From Paenibacillus sp. MZ04-78.2 (GTDB taxonomy: Bacteria; Bacillota; Bacilli; Paenibacillales; NBRC-103111): DNA of 60,976 nt. Positions 1-11,052 of this stretch are shown piece after piece. The stretch's first letter is position 1. Each line of letters begins with the position of its first letter. Below the pieces are notes generated by a model. The model worked only from the letters and a program-made list of their open reading frames with translations. It was not told the origin of the DNA and did not search any database. A program made the position numbers and the translations under genes. The stretch covers positions 1-60,976 of the forward strand of contig NZ_JANAVJ010000031.1 of NCBI RefSeq assembly GCF_024213375.1, in the 5' to 3' direction.

Positions 1-130
1 AGCTCAAAATTTACTACTGACGAGAATTTTCATTCTCTTTATGACACTCACTCAATGTTCAGTTTTCAAAGGGCAATGATGTTCGCCATCTTTCGACTTC
101 ATTTTACAATCCGTCGAAAGCGACCTCTTT
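1..130 (-). other. Leader region of an rRNA operon (16S gene beyond the left edge)
   Basis: Read on the minus strand, this stretch carries CTTTGAAAACTGAACATTGA followed by a short stem-loop (GAGAATG...ATTCTC). That phrase is typical of the leader just before 16S rRNA in Bacillales and acts as an antitermination-like boxA region. A strong promoter lies immediately upstream. The 16S gene itself is not in the window, so the identity of the first rRNA gene is an inference. Confidence 0.75.
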
Positions 131-160
131 AATATATCACATCTGCCTAGCTGATTGCAA
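131..160 (-). promoter_or_regulatory. rRNA operon sigma-A promoter
   Basis: The minus strand has -35 TTGCAA (155-160), an 18-bp spacer and -10 TATATT (131-136). The DNA upstream (161-185) is very rich in A and T and could act as an UP element. The transcript would run left through the rRNA leader. Confidence 0.7.
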
Positions 161-289
161 GCATTATTTTTTAATTTTCTTTTTTCATGCTCGGCTCTTT
201 CGAGCTCAACCGCAGAAGCGACAATGACTAATATACCAAACGTTTATGTACTTTGCAACTGTTATTTTCTTCCTTTCGTATTAATTCTA

Positions 290-338
290 AAGCAAACAAA
301 AACATGCTTCCCCCATAAAGGGCGAAACATGTTTTTGT
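290..338 (-). terminator. Intrinsic terminator after lysS
   Basis: On the minus strand ACATG...CATGT arms with an inner TTC/GAA and CCC/GGG stem form an imperfect hairpin, followed by TTTTTGTTTG. It lies 11 bp past the lysS stop codon. Confidence 0.8.
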
Positions 339-348
339 TTGTCCGAAA

Positions 349-1920
<1,572 letters not shown>

Positions 1921-1930
1921 TTATCGCCGT

Positions 1931-2407
1931 TTACTTCTTGATATCGATAATTTCGTATTGAATAACGCCTGCCGGTACGCTGACGTCAACGATTGCCCCT
2001 TTGCGTTTGCCGAGAATGGCTTTGCCGACCGGGCTTTCGTTGGAAATTTTATTTTGGAACGGGTCGGATTCCGCCGTACCAACGATGGAGTATTCGACGA
2101 TGTCCCCGAATTCGAGGTCCTTCAAGATGACGATGGAACCGACGTTCACCGCATCCGTATCGACTTCGTCGTTGTTGATAATCCGCGCGTTGCGCAGCAA
2201 CTTCTCCAAAGTAAGAACACGGCCCTCAACGAACGCTTGTTCGTTCTTGGCGTCTTCATATTCCGAGTTCTCGCTGATATCGCCGTAACCGATGGCCACT
2301 TTAATCCGCTCCGCCACCTCGCGGCGCTTCACCGACTTTAAATGCTCCAGCTCTTCCTCGAGCTTTTTCAAACCTTCCTGCGTGAGAATGACTTCTTTTT
2401 CCGCCAT
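1931..2407 (-). CDS. greA: Transcription elongation factor GreA
   Basis: GreA enters the RNA polymerase secondary channel and stimulates cleavage of backtracked transcripts. The 158-residue length is standard. Residues 1-75 form the antiparallel coiled coil, whose tip carries the acidic segment [14 protein letters not shown]. The rest is the FKBP-like C-terminal domain, with the family signature [24 protein letters not shown] precedes the ATG. A consensus sigma-A promoter lies 134 bp upstream, so greA heads its own unit, with lysS behind a terminator. Confidence 0.97.
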   Translation of the reverse strand: MAEKEVILTQEGLKKLEEELEHLKSVKRREVAERIKVAIGYGDISENSEYEDAKNEQAFVEGRVLTLEKLLRNARIINNDEVDTDAVNVGSIVILKDLEFGDIVEYSIVGTAESDPFQNKISNESPVGKAILGKRKGAIVDVSVPAGVIQYEIIDIKK

Positions 2408-2540
2408 TACTACCTATCTCCCGTCGTGTGAAAGATTTTCATATTTCGAGCCCAATCGAGTATGAATTCACTGATAATTACTATATGAACGCGACGCTGC
2501 TTGATGCCACTAACCGTCGGCCGCAAATGACTATTGACTG

Positions 2541-2569
2541 ATTATATTGCAACCCCATTCAAATGTCAA
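2541..2569 (-). promoter_or_regulatory. Consensus sigma-A promoter for greA(-lysS)
   Basis: The minus strand reads TTGACA (2564-2569), 17 bp, TATAAT (2541-2546), a perfect match to consensus. Predicted start is near 2534, giving a 5' leader of about 127 nt before greA. The other bases in the 2408-2607 gap show no further signal. Confidence 0.85.
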
Positions 2570-2607
2570 TTGAAGCCAACCGCCCCGGTTTCGCCCACCG
2601 AATGGGG

Positions 2608-3600
2608 CTAGTGAACGGTTGCCTCGCGTTGGTCGAACGATTCGATAAAGTCGGTGAGAAGTTGAACCATGGCGTCCCGTTTCGTCTGCTCCATAATGGC
2701 GTCTTTGATCCGCGCCGCTCCGTGCAGCCCCTTCAAGTACCAGGCCAGATGCTTGCGCATTTCCTTGACCGCCACCGCTTCGCCTTTCAGCGCCGTCAGC
2801 CGGTCCAGATGCAGCACCGCGATGCGGATTTTCTCTTGCGGGCCCGGTTCCGGAGGGAGCTCCCCTTTGGTCAAATATTGGATGGTCCGGTAAAGCATCC
2901 ACGGATTGCCCAATGCCGCGCGGCCGATCATGACACCGTCGACGCCGGTCTGGTCGAGCATCCGTTTCGCATCCTCGGGAGTAAAGACGTCCCCATTGCC
3001 GATCACCGGAATCGAAACGGCTTCCTTGACCTCTTTAATGATGTCCCAGTTCGCGTGACCGGTATACATCTGCACTCTCGTGCGCCCATGAACGGATACG
3101 GCCGCGCCGCCACCGTTCTCTACGGCCTTCGCGTTTCGTACCGCATAAATATGATCGTCGTCCCAGCCGATCCGCATTTTCACGGTTAGCGGTTTGCTGA
3201 CGGACCGGCTGACGGTCGAGACCATCTGCTCGATTTTGTCGGGGTCCAGCAGCCAACGTGCCCCCGCGTCGCATTTTGTAATTTTGGGCACAGGACAGCC
3301 CATGTTGATATCGATGATGTCCGCATTCGTATGCTGGTCCACATATTTGGCCGCTTCGACGAGCGTTTCGGTGTCGCCGCCGAAAATTTGGAGGCTGAGC
3401 GGCTTCTCCCGCTCGTCGACGTACAGCATCTCCAGTGTGCGATGATTTCCGTGCAGGATGGCTTTATCGCTGACCATCTCGGCACAGACGAGGCCGCAGC
3501 CGAACTCTTTCGCGATCAAACGAAAGGCCGGATTACAGACGCCTGCCATCGGGGCCAGGACCACTTTGTTCGGAGCGGTGACATTGCCTATCGTTAACAT
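2608..3600 (-). CDS. dusB: tRNA-dihydrouridine synthase
   Basis: This FMN enzyme reduces uridines in the tRNA D-loop to dihydrouridine using NADPH. The 330-residue protein is a TIM barrel beginning with the family hallmark [15 protein letters not shown]. The catalytic-cysteine segment NMGCPVPKI is at about residue 100, and phosphate-binding glycines appear in [15 protein letters not shown] stands just before the ATG. It is the last gene of the folate operon, 28 bp after the small HTH gene, as with B. subtilis dusB (yacF). Confidence 0.95.
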   Translation of the reverse strand: MLTIGNVTAPNKVVLAPMAGVCNPAFRLIAKEFGCGLVCAEMVSDKAILHGNHRTLEMLYVDEREKPLSLQIFGGDTETLVEAAKYVDQHTNADIIDINMGCPVPKITKCDAGARWLLDPDKIEQMVSTVSRSVSKPLTVKMRIGWDDDHIYAVRNAKAVENGGGAAVSVHGRTRVQMYTGHANWDIIKEVKEAVSIPVIGNGDVFTPEDAKRMLDQTGVDGVMIGRAALGNPWMLYRTIQYLTKGELPPEPGPQEKIRIAVLHLDRLTALKGEAVAVKEMRKHLAWYLKGLHGAARIKDAIMEQTKRDAMVQLLTDFIESFDQREATVH

Positions 3601-3628
3601 CGTATCTCTCCTTTCTGGGAAGGGTGAT

Positions 3629-3844
3629 TTATTTGCCGCTTGCTTGGAAATAAAGCTCCTCCGGCTCGATCCCCAGCGTTTCGCATATTTTACGGACGAT
3701 TTTCGGATCCGCCTTGCGCGTTCCCCGCTCTATGGAACCGAGTACGGCAATGGAAACTTCCAGCCGTTCCGCCAGCTCGTTTTGAGTAAATCCTTTTAAT
3801 TTGCGAAAAGCGCGGATGCGCTGGGCTATTGCATTTTTTTCCAA
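3629..3844 (-). CDS. Small XRE-family HTH protein (YazB-like)
   Basis: This 71-residue protein is essentially one lambda-repressor-type helix-turn-helix. Residues 6-60 contain [14 protein letters not shown] and the recognition helix ending [10 protein letters not shown]. There is no partner domain, so it could be a DNA-binding regulator of unknown target. It overlaps the end of folK by 19 bp and lies just before dusB, matching B. subtilis yazB, whose role is not established. Translation is probably coupled to folK. Confidence 0.85.
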   Translation of the reverse strand: MEKNAIAQRIRAFRKLKGFTQNELAERLEVSIAVLGSIERGTRKADPKIVRKICETLGIEPEELYFQASGK

Positions 3845-4350
3845 AGTTTAATTCCTTCCTTTCCTTCCGCACGCTCCAAAAACGCTCGTAAAGGCTCGGC
3901 CTGCGGCTGGTGATGAAGCTCCAATACCTCGATAAGAGGAATCAGAACGAATGCCCGCTCATGCATGCGCGGGTGCGGCAGCGTCAATTCAGGCTGCTGC
4001 CGCCTGACATCGCCGTACATCAGCATATCAAGGTCAATGGTACGAGGGCCCCAGCGAATATCACGGACGCGGCCAAGCTGCCTTTCCGTTTCCATCAACT
4101 GCTCCAACAGTTGTTCCGGGGGGAGCGTTGTAGTCACCTCGATCGCCATATTCAAAAAGGGGGCCTGATCCGTATAGCCAACCGGATCGGTCTCATACAA
4201 GGCCGATTGTCCTGTAACGCGAATCTGCGGATGCTCCTGAAGCAAGTGAACGGCTTCCGTCAGGAAGCGCTCCCTGTCTCCGATGTTGGAGCCCAACCCG
4301 ATGTAAGCCCTCTCCCAAGCTTCGGTCGACTGCATATCTCCATCGTTCAT
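3826..4350 (-). CDS. folK: 2-amino-4-hydroxy-6-hydroxymethyldihydropteridine pyrophosphokinase
   Basis: FolK transfers pyrophosphate from ATP to hydroxymethyl-dihydropterin, the step before sulfonamide-sensitive condensation in folate synthesis. The 174-residue protein shows AYIGLGSNIGDR near the N-terminus and the signature RWGPRTIDLDMLMYGD at about residue 100, then LPHPRMHERAFVL. Its ATG overlaps the folB stop by one base (TAATG), so the two are translationally coupled. Confidence 0.95.
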   Translation of the reverse strand: MNDGDMQSTEAWERAYIGLGSNIGDRERFLTEAVHLLQEHPQIRVTGQSALYETDPVGYTDQAPFLNMAIEVTTTLPPEQLLEQLMETERQLGRVRDIRWGPRTIDLDMLMYGDVRRQQPELTLPHPRMHERAFVLIPLIEVLELHHQPQAEPLRAFLERAEGKEGIKLWKKMQ

Positions 4351-4724
4351 TAGCGGGCTTCCCGCTTCCTGTGAATTTCGACCGTGAAGCCGTCGAAATG
4401 AACCGCTACCGGCGGGTGCGGCTTGACGACGCGAACGGTCAATTCATTTATACTAGTATAAGTTCGCAATACCTCGGATGCAATATGCTCGGCCAGCGCC
4501 TCGACCAGCTTGAACGTTTTTTGCTCGACGATCGTTTTGATCAAATCATGTACCTCGGCATAATTGACGGTGTCTTCCACCCGGTCGGAGCGGCCAGCCC
4601 TGTCCAGCGGAAGGTACAGCTCCACATCCACGTAATAGCGCTGCCCTAGCTTGTTTTCCTCCGGAATAACACCGTGATATCCGTAAAAGGCCATCCCTTT
4701 CAGCATCATTTTATCCAACTTCAT
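4350..4724 (-). CDS. folB: Dihydroneopterin aldolase
   Basis: FolB cleaves 7,8-dihydroneopterin to hydroxymethyl-dihydropterin and glycolaldehyde. The 124-residue T-fold protein has the substrate segment GYHGVIPEE at about residues 15-23 and the family motif VNYAEVHDLI. The C-terminal part contains VRVVKPHPPV. It sits between folP and folK in the folate operon, 42 bp after folP. Confidence 0.95.
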   Translation of the reverse strand: MKLDKMMLKGMAFYGYHGVIPEENKLGQRYYVDVELYLPLDRAGRSDRVEDTVNYAEVHDLIKTIVEQKTFKLVEALAEHIASEVLRTYTSINELTVRVVKPHPPVAVHFDGFTVEIHRKREAR

Positions 4725-4766
4725 CTTCCTCCTTCAAGTCGCGGTCGCGTCATGCAAGCAGCCGCT

Positions 4767-5600
4767 TCATCGGTGCTGCGTTATGGCATCGGTCATATCG
4801 GCAACACGCCGCATGGCTTGTACATCATGCACTCTGATGATCCGGCAGCCTTGGGCAATGCCAAGCGCAACGGTAGCCGCGGTTCCTTCCACCACGTCAT
4901 CCGTCGGCAAATTCAGCGCACGGCGGATCATGCTTTTGCGCGATGTGCCGAGCAGCACAGGGTAACCTAAAGAAACGATCCGGTCCAGATAGTTCATGAG
5001 TTGCAAATTGTTCTCGTACGTTTTGGCAAATCCGATGCCAGGGTCCAAAATAATCTGTTCGTCGCGAATCCCCGCTTGGTGCGCCCGACGAACCGTTTCC
5101 CGCAAATCCTCGATCACGTCTTGGATAAAGTTAGCATACACCGCTTCGGTACGATTATGCATCAGAACGATCGGACAGCCGTATTCTACAGCTACTCGGG
5201 CCATGTCCGGCTCCTTCTGTAATCCCCATATATCGTTAAGCAGACTTGCGCCCACAGCCATCGCTTGTCTTGCCGTTTCGGCCTTGTACGTGTCGATGGA
5301 AATCGGCGTAACGATGCCTGCCTGTCGCAACGCGCGAATGATAGGGATGACTCGTTCCAGCTCTTCTTCAAGCGATACGGCGGGAGCGCCCGGACGCGTC
5401 GATTCGCCGCCTACGTCAATGATATCGGCTCCTTGCGAGATCATGTCCAAAGCCCGGGCAACGGCAGCGATCGGATCAATGTACCGGCCCCCGTCCGAGA
5501 AGGAGTCCGGGGTCGCATTAAGAATCCCCATCACGACTGACCTCGACCCGCTCAACAGCTGTTCGAGCTTGTTAGAATTCGCCATGCTAGCGTTCATCAT
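4767..5600 (-). CDS. folP: Dihydropteroate synthase
   Basis: FolP joins p-aminobenzoate to dihydropterin pyrophosphate and is the sulfonamide target. The protein is a TIM barrel with the pterin loop GILNATPDSFSDGG (about residues 25-38), DVGGESTRPGA (about 62-72), and late motifs DPGIGFAKT and LLGTSRKS. Two ATGs are adjacent. GGAGG is 3 nt before the first and 6 nt before the second (5597), so the second start is slightly better placed. Its pterin substrate comes from folB/folK and its PABA from pabABC, all in the same operon. Confidence 0.96.
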   Translation of the reverse strand: MMNASMANSNKLEQLLSGSRSVVMGILNATPDSFSDGGRYIDPIAAVARALDMISQGADIIDVGGESTRPGAPAVSLEEELERVIPIIRALRQAGIVTPISIDTYKAETARQAMAVGASLLNDIWGLQKEPDMARVAVEYGCPIVLMHNRTEAVYANFIQDVIEDLRETVRRAHQAGIRDEQIILDPGIGFAKTYENNLQLMNYLDRIVSLGYPVLLGTSRKSMIRRALNLPTDDVVEGTAATVALGIAQGCRIIRVHDVQAMRRVADMTDAITQHR

Positions 5601-5621
5601 TTTCCTCCCTAGCTTCAGCTA

Positions 5622-6500
5622 TTATACCATGCCGGAACAAGCGTTCCTATACCTGGACAGCAATCTTTCCGTAACAGGACCTGCCGTGCCGCCGCAGACG
5701 GTGTGCTCCTTCCCTTCCCGGTTCAACAGCCTTGTCACAGGAACGATTTCTTGAATGGAATTCGTCAAAAATACTTCGTCCGCTCCGGTAAGATCTTCCC
5801 ACCTGTACAAACCCTCCGATACGGATAATCCGGTCTCTCGCGCCATCGTCATCACATAGCGTCTCGTGATGCCTGGCAGAAGCCCCGTTTCCACCGAAGG
5901 CGTATGCAGTTCTCCGCCGCGCACAAAAAACACATTGCTGACGATCCCTTCTGATACGAAGCCTTGGGCATCCAGCAGGAGACCTTCTGCCTGAGCCGCC
6001 CAAGGGTAGCGCCGGAGTTCTTGTTTTGCCAAAATATTGTTCATATAATGCAGCGATTTGTGTCGAATCGTGCCTTCCGGCGAGTTTCGACGGGATTCGA
6101 GGAGCTGCAGCGGCTTGCCGCTGCTATAAACCGACGAATCGATAGGCGGCAACGATTTTATATAAAGGATTTCCGTAGGGTGCTTGTACGGTTCGGCCGG
6201 AAGACCGAGAATGTCCGTGCCCGCCGTAACCGTAAAGCGGAAGTAGGCATCCGTCAAGGCGTTCGCTTCAAGCAGTCTGCGAATCCGGGCACACAAGCCG
6301 TCCGGATCAGGAACGTAGCGGATGTCCAGCTCCCGGCAGCCTGCGTCCAACCGCTCGAGATGCCATTCCAACAAAAAGGGACGTCCGCCGTAGGTGCGGA
6401 ACGTCTCGAATAACCCCATACCGTAAAGAAAACCGTGGTCGTATACGGAGACCACGGCCTTTTGTTCCTCTATGACGTTTCCGTTTAAATCGATTTTCAC
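5622..6500 (-). CDS. pabC: 4-amino-4-deoxychorismate lyase (PLP, fold type IV)
   Basis: PabC splits aminodeoxychorismate into p-aminobenzoate and pyruvate. The 292-residue protein begins like the branched-chain aminotransferase/PabC superfamily ([20 protein letters not shown]). The PLP lysine is in the [10 protein letters not shown] segment, and a late [14 protein letters not shown] motif is present. D-amino acid aminotransferase is an alternative for this fold, but the place directly after pabA (4-bp overlap) and before folP supports PabC. Confidence 0.92.
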   Translation of the reverse strand: MKIDLNGNVIEEQKAVVSVYDHGFLYGMGLFETFRTYGGRPFLLEWHLERLDAGCRELDIRYVPDPDGLCARIRRLLEANALTDAYFRFTVTAGTDILGLPAEPYKHPTEILYIKSLPPIDSSVYSSGKPLQLLESRRNSPEGTIRHKSLHYMNNILAKQELRRYPWAAQAEGLLLDAQGFVSEGIVSNVFFVRGGELHTPSVETGLLPGITRRYVMTMARETGLSVSEGLYRWEDLTGADEVFLTNSIQEIVPVTRLLNREGKEHTVCGGTAGPVTERLLSRYRNACSGMV

Positions 6501-7078
6501 GCTTGGCTCACTGCCGTTTCGTTCAAAAAATTGCGCAGCATTTGGTGCCCATGATCGGTAATGATCGACTCGGGATGGAATTGAACGCCTTCGATCGGGT
6601 ATTCTTTATGGCGCAGTCCCATAATTTCGCCCTCGGCCGTTTCGGCGGTGATCACGAAGCAATCGGGCAGCGTTTCTTTTTTTACAATCAAGGAATGGTA
6701 CCTCGTTGCCGTGAACGGAGACGGCATATCCTTAAAGACCCCTTGACCGTCGTGGAGTATTTCCGAGGTTTTTCCGTGCATCAGCCGCTCTGCGCGGATC
6801 ACTTCGCCGCCAAACGCCTGTCCGATCGATTGATGGCCGAGGCAGACGCCGAGAATGGGAATCCGGCCTTTGAAGCGTTCGATCAGCGACAGGCTGATTC
6901 CCGCTTCGTTGGGCGTGCAAGGCCCCGGAGAGATCAAAATATGGTCCGGCTTTAACGCTTCGATCCCCTCCAGATCGATCTCGTCGTTGCGTCGAACCTC
7001 GATCTTTTCGCCCAATTCCCCCAAATACTGCACCAAATTGTACGTAAACGAATCGTAGTTGTCGATGACCAAAATCAT
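6497..7078 (-). CDS. pabA: Aminodeoxychorismate/anthranilate synthase glutamine amidotransferase subunit
   Basis: This class I glutamine amidotransferase hydrolyses glutamine and feeds ammonia to PabB, and often to TrpE as well. The 193 residues start [19 protein letters not shown]. The nucleophile is C79 in GVCLGHQ, and the His-Glu pair is in FHPES near residue 170. In many Bacillales one such subunit serves both PABA and tryptophan synthesis; the sequence alone cannot settle that here. It overlaps pabB and pabC by 4 bp each. Confidence 0.94.
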   Translation of the reverse strand: MILVIDNYDSFTYNLVQYLGELGEKIEVRRNDEIDLEGIEALKPDHILISPGPCTPNEAGISLSLIERFKGRIPILGVCLGHQSIGQAFGGEVIRAERLMHGKTSEILHDGQGVFKDMPSPFTATRYHSLIVKKETLPDCFVITAETAEGEIMGLRHKEYPIEGVQFHPESIITDHGHQMLRNFLNETAVSQA

Positions 7079-8637
7079 GATTTTTTACCTCCAGTGGGAC
7101 ATGGATTTCGTTCGCTATATTGGATTGCTTTCCACATGGCTTTTGCTTTGTTAATCGATTCCGTGTATTCCTTCTCCGGAATCGAGTCGATGACAACTCC
7201 CGCCCCGGCCTGAACATATCCTGTACCGCCTGCTGCGATGAGCGTACGTATGATTATATTAAATTCCATATCGCCATTATAGTCAATCCAACCGATAGAC
7301 CCGGTATATGGTCCTCTTCTCACCGGCTCCAGTTCCTCGATAATCTCCATGGTGCGGATTTTCGGAGCGCCGGTAATCGTGCCGCCCGGGAACGTCGCGG
7401 CAATGACATCGAAGACATCGCGTCCCTCGGCCAGCTTTCCTTCAACTTCCGACACAATGTGCATCACGTGGGAATAGTACTCAATGACCATAAAGTCTTT
7501 GACCTTTACCGTCCCGTATGTCGAAATTCGTCCGAGATCGTTGCGCTCCAAATCGACAAGCATGATATGCTCGGCCCGTTCTTTCTCGTGATGAATCAGC
7601 TCATCTTCCAGTTGCCGGTCTTCTTCCGGGCTCATGCCGCGTGGACGGGTGCCTGCGATCGGACGGGTGCGGACGGTCCCTCGTTCAAGCTGGACCAGCA
7701 GCTCCGGGGAGCCCGATACAAGCTGAAAATCACGAAATCGCAGCAGTCCCATATAAGGGGAAGGGTTCACCAGCCGCAGCCATTCGTAGATTTCTTCAGG
7801 CGAGGCCTCAAGCCGCTTGTTCTGGCGCACTGACAGATTCACCTGAAACACGTCTCCGGCACTGATGTAATCGCGGATTTTGCGTACCGCATCCATGTAA
7901 GCTTCTCTCGGAAAATCGGCAGCCATCCCTTCAATGGCATCCACGTCCACCTGAAGGCGGTCTTCTTCTATTAGCACCCGCTTCCGGGCCGCTTCTTCCT
8001 GCAAGAGCGGATTGGCGGCAGCCTCCGTCAATCGATCCCACAAGCCTTTCATCCAGGCCGCGGACTGCTCCGCTTCCTTATAGCGGGCTTCAAGCCAACC
8101 GGGCTCGTCCAGTTGTTGCGGCGAAAGCTCCGTGTGGACCGCGCAAAACAGCTGATTGGTTTCATGATCAATAATCCAAAGCTCGTTCACTCGAACAAAA
8201 GCATAGTCGGGCACGGGCAAATCGGCTTTCGCCCGAACCGGCAGCCGTTCAATGGTGCGGACAACATCGTAGCCCCAGAATCCGACGCATCCGCCTATCC
8301 ACTTCGGGGCCCCTTCTACAACCGGCGAGCGGGAAGGGGCGAGCCAGCTTTTGACCAGCTCCAGCGGCGCTCCATGCCGCTTCTCTTCGCTGCCATCCTG
8401 TTGCGTGACCGTCGCCTCGTAGGCTGTGCCTTGAATAGCCGAAACGGGCCGAATGCCAAAAAAGCTGTAGCGGCCGCCCTTCCCGCTCTCCAGCACGAAG
8501 GAACCTGGAGCCGCTTCCTCCCATACAGGCGCCCAGGAAAGCGGGCGGCTTTGCTCTAGTGAAAACCGGATAACATATGGAAGCACGGTGTAGTCCTGAG
8601 CCCACTGCTGCCATTGATGATAGGATGTCAGGAGCAT
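7075..8637 (-). CDS. pabB: Aminodeoxychorismate synthase component I
   Basis: PabB aminates chorismate to 4-amino-4-deoxychorismate with ammonia from PabA. The 520-residue protein has the anthranilate synthase I N-terminal domain and a chorismate-binding domain (about 240-505) containing [10 protein letters not shown], the metal-binding region [11 protein letters not shown] and the late motif [23 protein letters not shown] lies 7 nt before the ATG. It is the first gene of the folate operon. TrpE is the alternative, but the fol/pab neighbours favour PabB. Confidence 0.94.
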   Translation of the reverse strand: MLLTSYHQWQQWAQDYTVLPYVIRFSLEQSRPLSWAPVWEEAAPGSFVLESGKGGRYSFFGIRPVSAIQGTAYEATVTQQDGSEEKRHGAPLELVKSWLAPSRSPVVEGAPKWIGGCVGFWGYDVVRTIERLPVRAKADLPVPDYAFVRVNELWIIDHETNQLFCAVHTELSPQQLDEPGWLEARYKEAEQSAAWMKGLWDRLTEAAANPLLQEEAARKRVLIEEDRLQVDVDAIEGMAADFPREAYMDAVRKIRDYISAGDVFQVNLSVRQNKRLEASPEEIYEWLRLVNPSPYMGLLRFRDFQLVSGSPELLVQLERGTVRTRPIAGTRPRGMSPEEDRQLEDELIHHEKERAEHIMLVDLERNDLGRISTYGTVKVKDFMVIEYYSHVMHIVSEVEGKLAEGRDVFDVIAATFPGGTITGAPKIRTMEIIEELEPVRRGPYTGSIGWIDYNGDMEFNIIIRTLIAAGGTGYVQAGAGVVIDSIPEKEYTESINKAKAMWKAIQYSERNPCPTGGKKS

Positions 8638-8678
8638 GTTCCGTCCTCCTTTTGCGTTCGTCGTGTAATGTTGGGATT

Positions 8679-8684
8679 AGTATA
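8679..8684 (-). promoter_or_regulatory. Possible -10 element for the folate operon
   Basis: TATACT on the minus strand lies 41 bp before pabB. No good -35 is visible (TTTTAT at 17 bp), so this is only a candidate. Confidence 0.35.
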
Positions 8685-8777
8685 CTTGAAATTGCGGGGG
8701 AATAAAAGGGCGGCGAAATTGGGAAGGGAGTCGGAGATGAAGCGGGAGAGCCCGGGCCCCTTGCGCAGTCTGCGGAA

Positions 8778-8880
8778 AAATCGCGTTTCGCTTCAGCTCA
8801 GACACGTTTTGCTCCATCCCCCTAGAATTTTATGGAAGTAGAAGGGGATGAAGCAAAAAACTCGCCGCGAAACGCGATTT
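8778..8880. repeat. 103-bp imperfect palindrome in the cysK-pabB gap
   Basis: Outer arms of 14 bp pair perfectly (AAATCGCGTTTCGC at 8778-8791 with GCGAAACGCGATTT at 8867-8880). Inner arms TTTTGCT/AGCAAAA (8807-8813, 8852-8858) and CATCCCC/GGGGATG (8815-8821, 8844-8850) extend the stem. No run of T follows on either strand, so it is not a plain terminator. The rest of the 8638-9001 gap holds the cysK terminator and the pabB leader. No gene is visible. Confidence 0.8.
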
Positions 8881-8943
8881 CTCCTTCGACTGTTCCACGA
8901 GCAAAAACAACTCCTATCCCAATTTCATAAGAGGGGTAGAAAG

Positions 8944-8982
8944 ATAAAAGCCTGCTCAACCTTTATGGGATGAGCAAGCTTA
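8944..8982 (-). terminator. cysK terminator
   Basis: Arms AGCTTGCTCATCC and GGTTGAGCAGGCT (minus strand) form a stem with few mismatches, followed by TTTTATCTTTC, just after the cysK stop codon. Confidence 0.85.
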
Positions 8983-9001
8983 GATTTCCTCTGAAAAAGG
9001 C

Positions 9002-9940
9002 TTAGTCCTCAAATTGATATAGCGGGGTGGACAAGTAGCGCTCGCCGTTGCTTGGGACGACAGCAATGACGCGCTTGCCGGGGCCAAGTTCCTTGGCGAT
9101 CTTCAGTGCGGCAAAGATGGCCGCTCCGGACGAAATGCCTCCCAGAATGCCTTCTTCTTTCGCTACTCGGCGGGACGTTTCGAACGCTTCCTCGTTCTCT
9201 ACCGCAATGATGCCGTCATAAATGGCGGTATCCAGAATTTCCGGCACAAAGCCTGCGCCGATCCCTTGAATGCGGTGCGGACCCGGCTTACCCCCGGACA
9301 ATACCGGAGAAGCCGCAGGCTCGATAGCGTAAATTTTAATGTTCGGGAAGTTCTCCTTGAGCACCGAACCGGCGCCTGTAATCGTTCCGCCCGTTCCGAT
9401 TCCGGCAATGAAAGCGTCCAGCTTGCCGTCATGTGCGTTGATCGCTTCGACGATTTCCGGACCGGTTGTTTCGCGGTGAATTTTGACGTTCGCTTGGTTT
9501 TTGAACTGTTGAGGCATGAAGTAACCCGGATTTTCGGCCAAGATTTCTTCCGCACGCTTGATGGCGCCCTTCATCCCTTCCGCACCCGGCGTCAGCTCCA
9601 GCTGCGCACCGTAAGCGCGAAGCAGATTGCGGCGTTCCATGGACATCGTCTCCGGCATGACCAAAATTGCCTTATAGCCTTTAGCCGCGGCGACCATCGC
9701 CAGGCCGATTCCCGTATTTCCGCTCGTCGGCTCGACGATCGTATCGCCCGGTTTGATACGGCCTTCCTGCTCGGCCACTTCAATCATGCTGATGGCAATC
9801 CGGTCTTTTACGCTGGCACCCGGGTTTTGGAATTCCAGCTTTACGTAAATTTCCGCGCTGCCCTCCGGCACGACACGGTTTAATTTGACCAATGGCGTGT
9901 CCCCAATCAATTGCGTAACGCTTTGCACTAATCTGGCCAT
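9002..9940 (-). CDS. cysK: Cysteine synthase A (O-acetylserine sulfhydrylase)
   Basis: CysK replaces the acetyl group of O-acetylserine with sulfide to make cysteine. The 312-residue PLP fold type II enzyme has its Schiff-base lysine in GASVKDRI (K45) and the substrate loop [12 protein letters not shown] at about residue 69. Glycine-rich phosphate binding GTGGTITG is near residue 178. It has its own promoter with an operator-like palindrome and its own terminator, so it is probably monocistronic and sulfur-regulated. Confidence 0.96.
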   Translation of the reverse strand: MARLVQSVTQLIGDTPLVKLNRVVPEGSAEIYVKLEFQNPGASVKDRIAISMIEVAEQEGRIKPGDTIVEPTSGNTGIGLAMVAAAKGYKAILVMPETMSMERRNLLRAYGAQLELTPGAEGMKGAIKRAEEILAENPGYFMPQQFKNQANVKIHRETTGPEIVEAINAHDGKLDAFIAGIGTGGTITGAGSVLKENFPNIKIYAIEPAASPVLSGGKPGPHRIQGIGAGFVPEILDTAIYDGIIAVENEEAFETSRRVAKEEGILGGISSGAAIFAALKIAKELGPGKRVIAVVPSNGERYLSTPLYQFED

Positions 9941-9969
9941 TCCGTTCTCCTCCTCAAGTTCACATCAAA

Positions 9970-9993
9970 ATATCCGAGTAATTTAGTAGGTAT
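9970..9993 (-). promoter_or_regulatory. Operator-like site at the cysK start, possibly CymR-type
   Basis: Just downstream of the -10, from about +3 to +26, the minus strand reads ATACCTACT, AAAT, TACTCGGATAT. This is a loose dyad of the shape bound by Rrf2-family regulators. CymR, the cysteine regulator of Bacillales, belongs to that family and represses cysK in B. subtilis. The assignment rests on position and general shape only. Confidence 0.35.
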
Positions 9994-10002
9994 TATATTG
10001 TA

Positions 10003-10031
10003 ATCTTATCAACCCCTACGATGGTTGTCAA
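10003..10031 (-). promoter_or_regulatory. sigma-A promoter of cysK
   Basis: TTGACA (10026-10031), 17 bp, TAAGAT (10003-10008) on the minus strand. Predicted start is near 9996. Confidence 0.75.
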
Positions 10032-10050
10032 TACAATTCCCTGCCGTTTT

Positions 10051-10989
10051 CTAGAAATTAGCCCGGACCGATACTTTCCACTTGTCTCGGAGCGTGCGCA
10101 GCATCTCCTTCATCGGAGGAGCTTCCCGAAGGGCCAGATCCTTGCGGACCCGCTCACGAACCACTGCAGGGTCTTCCTTGGAAGTTTCTTTACGCTCTCT
10201 CAGCTTCACGATGACATATTTGCCGTCGACTTCGACAGGTTTTCCGATTTCCCCTTGCTTCAGCTGTTTGGCAGTCTTCATGATCGGAGTGGGAACGAAC
10301 GGATCGCCCTCTTCCAGCCAGCCCAAGTCTCCTCCGCTATCGCGCGTCGCATCATCAAGGGAACGTTCCTTGGCTACCTCCGCAAAATCGGTTCCTTTGG
10401 ACAAGTCGTTCAAGGCCCGCTGGGCCTGCTCCTTGCTAGCCGTCACGATCTGCTGCAGGCGGAACTCTACGCGTGTCTGAAATTCATCCGGATGCGCCGC
10501 AATATAAGCCTGCACTTCTTCCTCCGTGATCCGAATGTTGTGAATGGCAACTTTATCGGCTAACAGCTTGTGGTAAATGTCTTCTTTGAGCTTCTCGGGA
10601 GTTAAACCCAACTGATTTTTCATCGTTTCTAAAAATTGTTGCTCGCTTTCGTACCCCTGCTTCATCCGCTTCAGTTCCTGCTGCACTTCGATGTCGCCGA
10701 CTTCGATGCCCAAGGCCTTCGCCTCCAAGCGCACCACTTCCCGGTCGATCATTCGGTCCAGGAGTTCGCGCCCATGCGCCGCCAGCAGCTGTGTTTCCAA
10801 TTCGGCTAACGTAATCTTTTTCTCTCCGATCGTGGCCAAAATTTGCGCCTCTCCGTCCTGCTTCTGGGGGTCCGGATATTTATCGGTAGGGGATGGGGAT
10901 AAGGAGTGGGCCATTAATACGGAGGATAGGATGACTACCGCGACCAGCAACACAGCGATCATGCCCCATAATACTTTAATGTTTCGCAT
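10051..10989 (-). CDS. Membrane-anchored peptidyl-prolyl isomerase, PrsA/SurA-like (YacD-like)
   Basis: This 312-residue protein has one N-terminal membrane segment (about residues 7-27) and then an extracytoplasmic foldase. It contains a SurA-N-like helical region (about 50-160) and a parvulin domain (about 160-280) with TRVEFRLQQIV and DSGGDLGWLEEGD. No lipobox cysteine is present, so it is probably anchored by an uncleaved signal. It occupies the position of B. subtilis yacD between hslO and cysK. The likely role is folding of secreted or cell-wall proteins; the substrate is unknown. Confidence 0.88.
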   Translation of the reverse strand: MRNIKVLWGMIAVLLVAVVILSSVLMAHSLSPSPTDKYPDPQKQDGEAQILATIGEKKITLAELETQLLAAHGRELLDRMIDREVVRLEAKALGIEVGDIEVQQELKRMKQGYESEQQFLETMKNQLGLTPEKLKEDIYHKLLADKVAIHNIRITEEEVQAYIAAHPDEFQTRVEFRLQQIVTASKEQAQRALNDLSKGTDFAEVAKERSLDDATRDSGGDLGWLEEGDPFVPTPIMKTAKQLKQGEIGKPVEVDGKYVIVKLRERKETSKEDPAVVRERVRKDLALREAPPMKEMLRTLRDKWKVSVRANF

Positions 10990-11052
10990 ACCCTATCTCC
11001 TCGTATAATCACTCTCTATATCGACCGGGCGGCTGCTCGCCATCCCGTCGTT

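Noticed and set aside
9941..10050. S-box or T-box leader before cysK
   Set aside because: The leader is only about 56 nt from the predicted start and has none of the conserved riboswitch blocks.
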